Source: Dryas octopetala
Taxonomy: Eukaryota; Streptophyta; Magnoliopsida; Rosales; Rosaceae
DNA: 64,000 nucleotides
Assembly: GCA_963921425.1 (NCBI GenBank)
Contig: OY992834.1
Span: 13,251,271-13,315,270, forward strand
Direction of reading: 5' to 3'
A program made the translations under genes and the position numbers. Shown here in pieces: positions 58,780-64,000 of the stretch. Numbering within the stretch: position 1 is the first letter of the stretch; each line of letters opens with the position of its first letter. The notes beneath the pieces were generated by a model. That model made no database searches. It saw only the letters and a list, made by a program, of their open reading frames with translations, and was not told where the DNA came from.

Positions 58780-59171
58780 CGAGAACCCCTATCGTATCTC
58801 AACTTTCTCTTCCACCCAATGGCCACCTTTTCAACAAGGGCGTCCAACTCCTTCTTCTCTTCTCATTCATATATCAACTTTGTCACCTCTCCCTCACTCC
58901 AAGTCCCCAACCCAACCTTACAATCAATGCGCGAACGGCTCACCTAGACATATGTATTCAACAGTTTTAGCCCTCCAAGCTTTTTCCATATCTTTCACGG
59001 TTTCTTTTCTCCAAATTTTTCAAACTCCGGCACGCTGTAGTATGGCAACGGTGCCGCCGTCGCTGCTGGTGTCACCCTGTTTCGTAGGTAAAACCCTACC
59101 AGTTCATGGTCGGTGGGGTTGAATCGGAAACCCACTGACATGCTTATAGCAGTAGAAGAACAAGAAACCAT
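58780..59171 (-). pseudogene. NAC tandem copy 3, broken
   Basis: From the ATG at about 59171 the minus strand reads MVSCSSTAISMSVGFRFNPT then DHELVGFYLRNRV, a NAC subdomain A. A TGA follows after EKFGEKKP, then a frameshift, then VGLGTWSEGEVTKLIYE, a further stop, and WKRKLRYDRGS. The acidic run is absent or reduced. It is the same unit as copy 2 but keeps its N-terminus. It is clearly derived from the NAC gene family next door and inactive. Confidence 0.75.
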
Positions 59172-59304
59172 GATTTGCTAGGATTTTTGTTTTCTTTCTT
59201 GAAGAGAAAGAAACTTTATTTTGATTTTCTGTTGAAGTTAAAGATCAAAGAAAGGAGATACTCAATCACACAAGGAAACTGATCGAGGGTGCAAAGTAGT
59301 AAAT

Positions 59305-60380
59305 TCAAATCAAATAAACATGTAAACATAGTAAATAAGAAATTAATTGAGGAAATTAAACAAGTCGTACATGTTCTTGTGTAGATGCCCTTGCGTGTAC
59401 TCCTTATTTAGATTTCACTCAATGGTCTCTTTCTATTCTTCTCCTTCATTAATAGTACACGGCAGTATGTAGGCTATGAACTTTTTTTTGGTGAATGTGG
59501 GATATGAACTTTGATACTGAAAGATGCATGAAGATATTTGTATACCTAGCAACATTAATCGATTAATGTTGCCTACAAAGTGAAAAATCAATTACAAACA
59601 CATAATGTCTCTCTCATTAATTTGGAAAACACAAAAATTAAAAAGCATAAAACATTAAACATTAAACGGTAAAACATTGGAACCCTACCCCATGCAATTT
59701 CTTAGATGAGAGGAACAACATGGATGGCTCTTTTTTTTTTTTTTTTCTCAAAAAGTTATGAGATTTAGTGGAGAACCTATGTCTTGGTTGTTTGAATGTT
59801 TTGGGTAACAATGTCACCTCAAATGTGCAGCCAAAGTTTCAAATCTGAATCAAACACTAAAAACTAAACCCTCTATAACTTTGATTAAACTTCAACATTT
59901 GATTTTGACAAGCAAGCATACTTGGGTTTTGGGTTCTTGTATTGAACCTGTGCCTACTTTGTTATTACTTTCTAGGCAGCAATATCAGACTAGTGTTAGA
60001 AGAACATAGGGAAAAGAAGTAGAGAGGCCTTCATGTATAAAAGCCTTCCATATCCTATATTGCTCTGCACTATTAATGGAGAAGAAGATTAAAAGAAGAG
60101 GACTCAGATGAGAGAGGAGTCTGAGTGGTGCTAGCTAGGGGGGAGAGATTGAGAGAATGACTGCCTTGGGGACTAGATTTGGAAGGGCAAATTTGTAATA
60201 CAATTAAAATAAATTATGAAAAAAATATTAAAATCATAAAAGGAGTGTAAGTGGAGAAACGTGAAGTGTAGATATCGTCTCCATATAAGTGTTGGGTCGG
60301 TGATCTTAAGGTTGCCTTTTTATTTTATTTTTTTGTAATTCGCCTTTGGACCTGACAATTGGGTTTGGATGGGAATGTTC
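59305..60380 (-). pseudogene. Possible fourth NAC unit: flanks only
   Basis: 59309-59400 repeats the NAC 3' flank (caaataaacatgtaaacata and onward), and 60285-60370 resembles the NAC promoter region (tgggtcggt, caggttgcc/aaggttgcc, gggtttggatgg as at 54910-55020). No NAC coding sequence remains between them. 59400-60280 shows nothing recognisable. This suggests a gutted unit whose coding part was deleted or replaced. Confidence 0.4.
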
Positions 60381-60573
60381 AATTTTTCCAATAAAAAATT
60401 TTAAATTTATGGTTTTTGTTTAGATTTTTTTCTTTCTTAAAATGGTAAAATAAAATTTTGTTCTGTTCTAAAAAATGTAAGATTTTAAAATTTTACTAAT
60501 AGAATTTTGTATTTTTCTTTATCAAATGCTTATATAAAATTTACCAACATTAAATGATTGTTTTTTGGGAGAC

Positions 60574-61678
60574 TTGGGGTCCGTCTCGTAACGTTTTACA
60601 AAATCATTTTCTAAAAATTGTTTTGCAAAATGAATACGAGAAATTAAATTTTGCATTTTTAAGATTTGAGAATGCGTCTAGTAGTATTAGCCTAAAAACG
60701 ATTTTTTGAAAATAAAAAGAGTAGAATGTGTATGGTAGCATAAACCTAAAAACGTATTCTTAATGAAATGCTACATATAATTTTCAATCTAGCATGTTAC
60801 ATATAATCAAATAATAAATTTATTAATGAATTGGCATTTTATTTTTATCAAATGAGTGACTCAAATTAAAGAAATTGAGTTATATTTCCATCATCTTATA
60901 TATGTAAAAATGAGATTTCAATGATTTTTTTTAACAAAAACTTTTATTTTATTAGTAGATATAAGAAACTAATCCTTCTAATCAAATAAAAAAAAAACAA
61001 ACCAAAAAAACTCAATTAGTCTACAATAAACCAGAAGGCCCTAGAAACTTTGTCTAGTGCCCATCAATGCTGCAGACGCTTGAAAAGAGACCCAAACTAG
61101 AAGAGCATCAATTAGACCCATCAACAAGGTCAAACTCATCATCTTCCAGCCAATACCACCAACACCAAACAAATTCCATGAATAGAGCCCATCAAAACTA
61201 ACAAAGAGAGAGAGAGAGAGAGAGAGAGAGGATACGTGGGTTTGGGGATGTGAGTTGGCTGTCGGAGAGAATATTAATAGAAGGTGAGAAAGTTGTGTTT
61301 CTTCGTGGGTTGGTGTTTATGGTTGGGTTTGAAGAAGACAAAATAGGAGGTGGATAACCATAGTGTTGTTCTATGTAATTTACAGTCATATGAATTTTGG
61401 CAGATGAACTGGAACAAGAGAGATCGAAGAAGAGAGTGAGCGGCAGGAAAAAATAGAGGAAGAGATTTTCCGTGTTTTAATTTTGTATCCCGCGTTTTCT
61501 GAAAACAATGAGAACGCCTTTATGGTGTTTTCAAACTTAACACACAATTTTGGATCTGTTTTTCAAATATTGTATTCCGTATCTTCGTAAGTGAGCTCAC
61601 CAAACGTGAATTCCATGTGTTTATTATTTTGTAAAACGAAAAATGGTATTGCAAAACGTTACCAAACAGCCCCTTAGA
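60574..61678. mobile_element. TIR element, hAT-like or unclassified
   Basis: The left end (ggggtccgtctcgtaacgtttt) recurs inverted at the right (aaaacgttaccaaacagcccc), with further inverted similarity inside (ttttgtaaaac/gttttacaaaa and the agaacgc area). The interior is about 1 kb, non-coding, with a GA microsatellite. No transposase and no certain target duplication. Confidence 0.5.
61203..61231. repeat. GA dinucleotide microsatellite
   Basis: Uninterrupted (GA)n run of about 14 units inside the 60.6-61.7 kb element. It makes an antisense open frame ending in a Ser/Leu run, which is an artefact. Confidence 0.8.
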
Positions 61679-62917
61679 GTTCAGTCCATTTTATGAGTCC
61701 TTTTTATACTAAGATCGGTACTAATTTAAGATTTTTAATTAAGTCCTTTTATTTTTCTTTTTTTGACGGCTTTATGTTATGTTTTAACTCCAAGATTTTG
61801 GGCTCGGAGTTAAAACCTAACATGCGGCCTCTATAAAGTCCACTCTACACCCTAGGAGGGGAAATACCCTTCAAATATGGGTAAATACTCTTCAAATCGG
61901 AAAATGACTTTATTATGAATTAAAAGAATTTTCTTTTAAATTATTATGTTTTAAAAGGATTTTCTTATAAATTTTAAAACACCCCCGATCTCCATCTAAA
62001 AACTGTTTTTTTAAAGAATCTAAGTCTAACTATCTCTTGTTTATTTAAGTCTAGTTCAAAAATAAAGCTGATAACCCAGTCTTGTTCACTTTAATGAAAT
62101 GAGTGCTACAAGGAATCCACTAGCGCTCAGTACTATTCACCAAATGTTCGACAATTGTTACTGTGCGACAGTAACTATTTGAAGATACATAAAAATAATA
62201 CTTATTGATATATCTTATATCTTTTTTTATATAAACATGTCAAAAACTAATGAAATCAACACAAACACACAATTCAAGCTTATGAACTCACATTCAACCG
62301 TGTTTATTTTAGGAGTAAAATTGTCCACCACTTCAACTTATCTTCCCCAACCATGTACTTCTCTCTCTAGAAATGAAGATTTCGACATAATATAATTTTA
62401 TTAGAAGTAGAGTTAGTAATAATTATAAAGTTTGAGATTTTTTTGGAGAGAGAAGAGGTTGAGAAATGTAAGTTAAAGTGGGTAAGTGATTTTAATTGAT
62501 GCAATTCTAGCTCTATACTTCCATGTATTGTTTCACTCACTATCATGGGCTTTTAATTAATTCATACTTACTCTCATAATCATTTCCTCTGTTCTTAAGT
62601 AAAGTAGTCTTTGCAGCTATATCCTTGGTGTTATTCTTGCAACAAATGAAGTATTATTGTTTGGCTGGTTTTGTTTTTCTCATTAATTATTGTTTGAGAT
62701 CGTATAGTGTATCATTACTACCTTAATTAATATGGTTTTAATTGTCATCCCGATCATCAGCTTTTGAATGTTAAGAGTAAACAAAAATCAAGCACAACGA
62801 AATTTATCTTCGTTATTTGTTTCAAAATGTGTGTAATATTTGTTTGGCAAGGCTGTTGGGCAAGGAATTGATATATATTCTTCTCAAGATTTTGGTGTTG
62901 AAGTTGAACCGAAGTAT
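61679..62917. other. Intergenic, no gene recognised
   Basis: AT-rich with short frames only. Near 62157-62176 there is an isolated palindrome gttactgtgcgacagtaac, similar in type to the core of the 57.7-kb minisatellite. Nothing else of note. Confidence 0.45.
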
Positions 62918-63637
62918 AATTTAGGCACATAACTATATAAGCTATTTCAACGGGGTCCATGAACTTTAAAATATTTCAAATATACACCCGATCTATTATC
63001 TAAATTGAAAAATGAATTTCTGTCCATTGATTCGTTGAGAGATCAGTTAAATGACAGCTTGGCTTTTGTTGACCGGGATTACTTGACGACGTGACGATAT
63101 CTCAGCAAACATTTCCCGCCGAATGAGCGACACGGGCCCATAATTTAATAATAATAGAGAGAGTGAGAGTTTGTGGGCCCGTGTCAGGGGTTAGGTGGAC
63201 CCGTGTCGCTCATTTCCTGCCAAATGAGTGACACAGATCCACCTAACCCCTGACACGGATCCACAAACTCATCATCTCTTTCTTGCTCGTTGAACACAAA
63301 TGAGAGATTTATATTCAAATTTGGGGGAAAACGTGATGTTTTTTGGAGACTAAATGGTCAGGAGAGCGTTCGACGAGCGGGAAGGAGGTGATGGGTGTGT
63401 GGGCCCGTGTCAAGTGGACATGTGTTGCTCATTTGGTGGGAAATGTATGCTGAGTTGGTGCCACGTTGCCAATTAATCCCCGTTAGCAAAAGTCAAGCTA
63501 ACATTTAACTGATCTCTCAATAAATTGATGGACGGAATTTTATTTTTCAATTTACATAATAAATCAGGTGTATATTTGAAATATTTGAAAGTTTGTGGAC
63601 CCCGTTGAAATAGCATATATAGTTATGTGTCTAAATT
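62918..63637. mobile_element. Foldback-type element with about 210-bp TIRs
   Basis: The left arm begins aatttaggcacataactata and includes gctatttcaacggggtcc. The right arm is its inverse (ggaccccgttgaaatagc, atagttatgtgtctaaatt). Arms of about 210 bp (62918-63130 and 63425-63637) leave a loop of about 290 bp, itself with inverted tgagcgacacgggccca words. No coding capacity. The target duplication is ambiguous because the flank is AT-rich. Confidence 0.7.
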
Positions 63638-64000
63638 AAATTTATGCCTATGTGGAAGACATTTGGGTGTGCTGAAAAATGGGTTAGGTAAATTGGAAGG
63701 TTGAGCTAAACGTATGAATGCATGGATGAATCATCAGATCATCCTCAGCGTATGAGTTTGCTTGAGCTAAACGTATCTCTACTCCAAGTGGCTAAGCAGA
63801 TTTTCTAAATAGTGAATGCTTAATTATGCTATAATTAAGCTGTATATATTGTTCTTATGCTATATTGTATTAAGATTGATTTAACTATAGCTAGTAAGAA
63901 TTTTTTATAGGTGGCATCATTTGCAAAGTATGGGTGGTTATTGGTCAACAGTTTTTTATTGGTAGTATACTAGTGTTTGCGCACATAATGCAAAGTCTAG
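63638..64000. other. Intergenic tail, no gene recognised
   Basis: Only short AT-rich frames up to the window edge. Nothing supportable was seen. Confidence 0.45.

Overview
The window is nuclear DNA of a flowering plant. Three real plant genes have introns and plant-type products, intergenic DNA is AT-rich, and the largest blocks are plant DNA transposons. The gene set and repeat style suggest a woody eudicot of the Rosaceae type (Prunus-like). That placement is inference and was not tested.

Layout. 1-5222 (minus) is the 5' three quarters of a CER1-type wax alkane-forming enzyme gene that runs off the left edge. 5300-17000 is gene-poor and holds several non-autonomous elements: a terminal-inverted-repeat (TIR) element at 7150-7890, a Mutator-like element with a perfect 9-bp target duplication at 8290-10243, a hairpin MITE at 10686-11074, another at 14974-15263, and a LINE RNase-H relic near 16.1 kb. 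17053-38155 is a nest. An ancestral segment of roughly 1 kb was tandemly duplicated (units A and B). Unit A was then split by a 4.3-kb CACTA element (17348-21666) that carries broken exon-like pieces. Unit B was split by a 9.05-kb CACTA element (22742-31793) with decayed transposase genes, and again by a 5.85-kb Mutator-like element (31946-37792). Each unit preserves the uninterrupted site of the insertions in the other.

The 5.85-kb Mutator-like element is the most striking object. It has TIRs of about 189 bp that read as identical, an uninterrupted four-exon MURA-type transposase of about 1028 residues, and a second small convergent gene encoding a GRF-type zinc-finger protein with a hydrophobic tail. 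The convergent two-gene plan resembles maize MuDR, but the second protein is of another type.

40343-53077 (plus) is a complete DNA2/JHS1-type replication helicase-nuclease gene in 34 exons, about 1384 residues, with every exon junction in phase. 53514-54767 (minus) is an intronless NAC transcription factor gene, convergent with it. From 55 to 60.4 kb there are broken tandem relatives of the NAC gene, interrupted by a GCCC-rich insert and by a Mutator-like insertion with a 30-bp palindromic minisatellite. The last 3.5 kb holds two more TIR elements and no recognisable gene.

The host genes do not form a pathway together: wax biosynthesis, DNA replication and repair, and transcription. The coherent system in the window is the transposon nest. 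No CRISPR array, rRNA or tRNA gene was recognised by eye.
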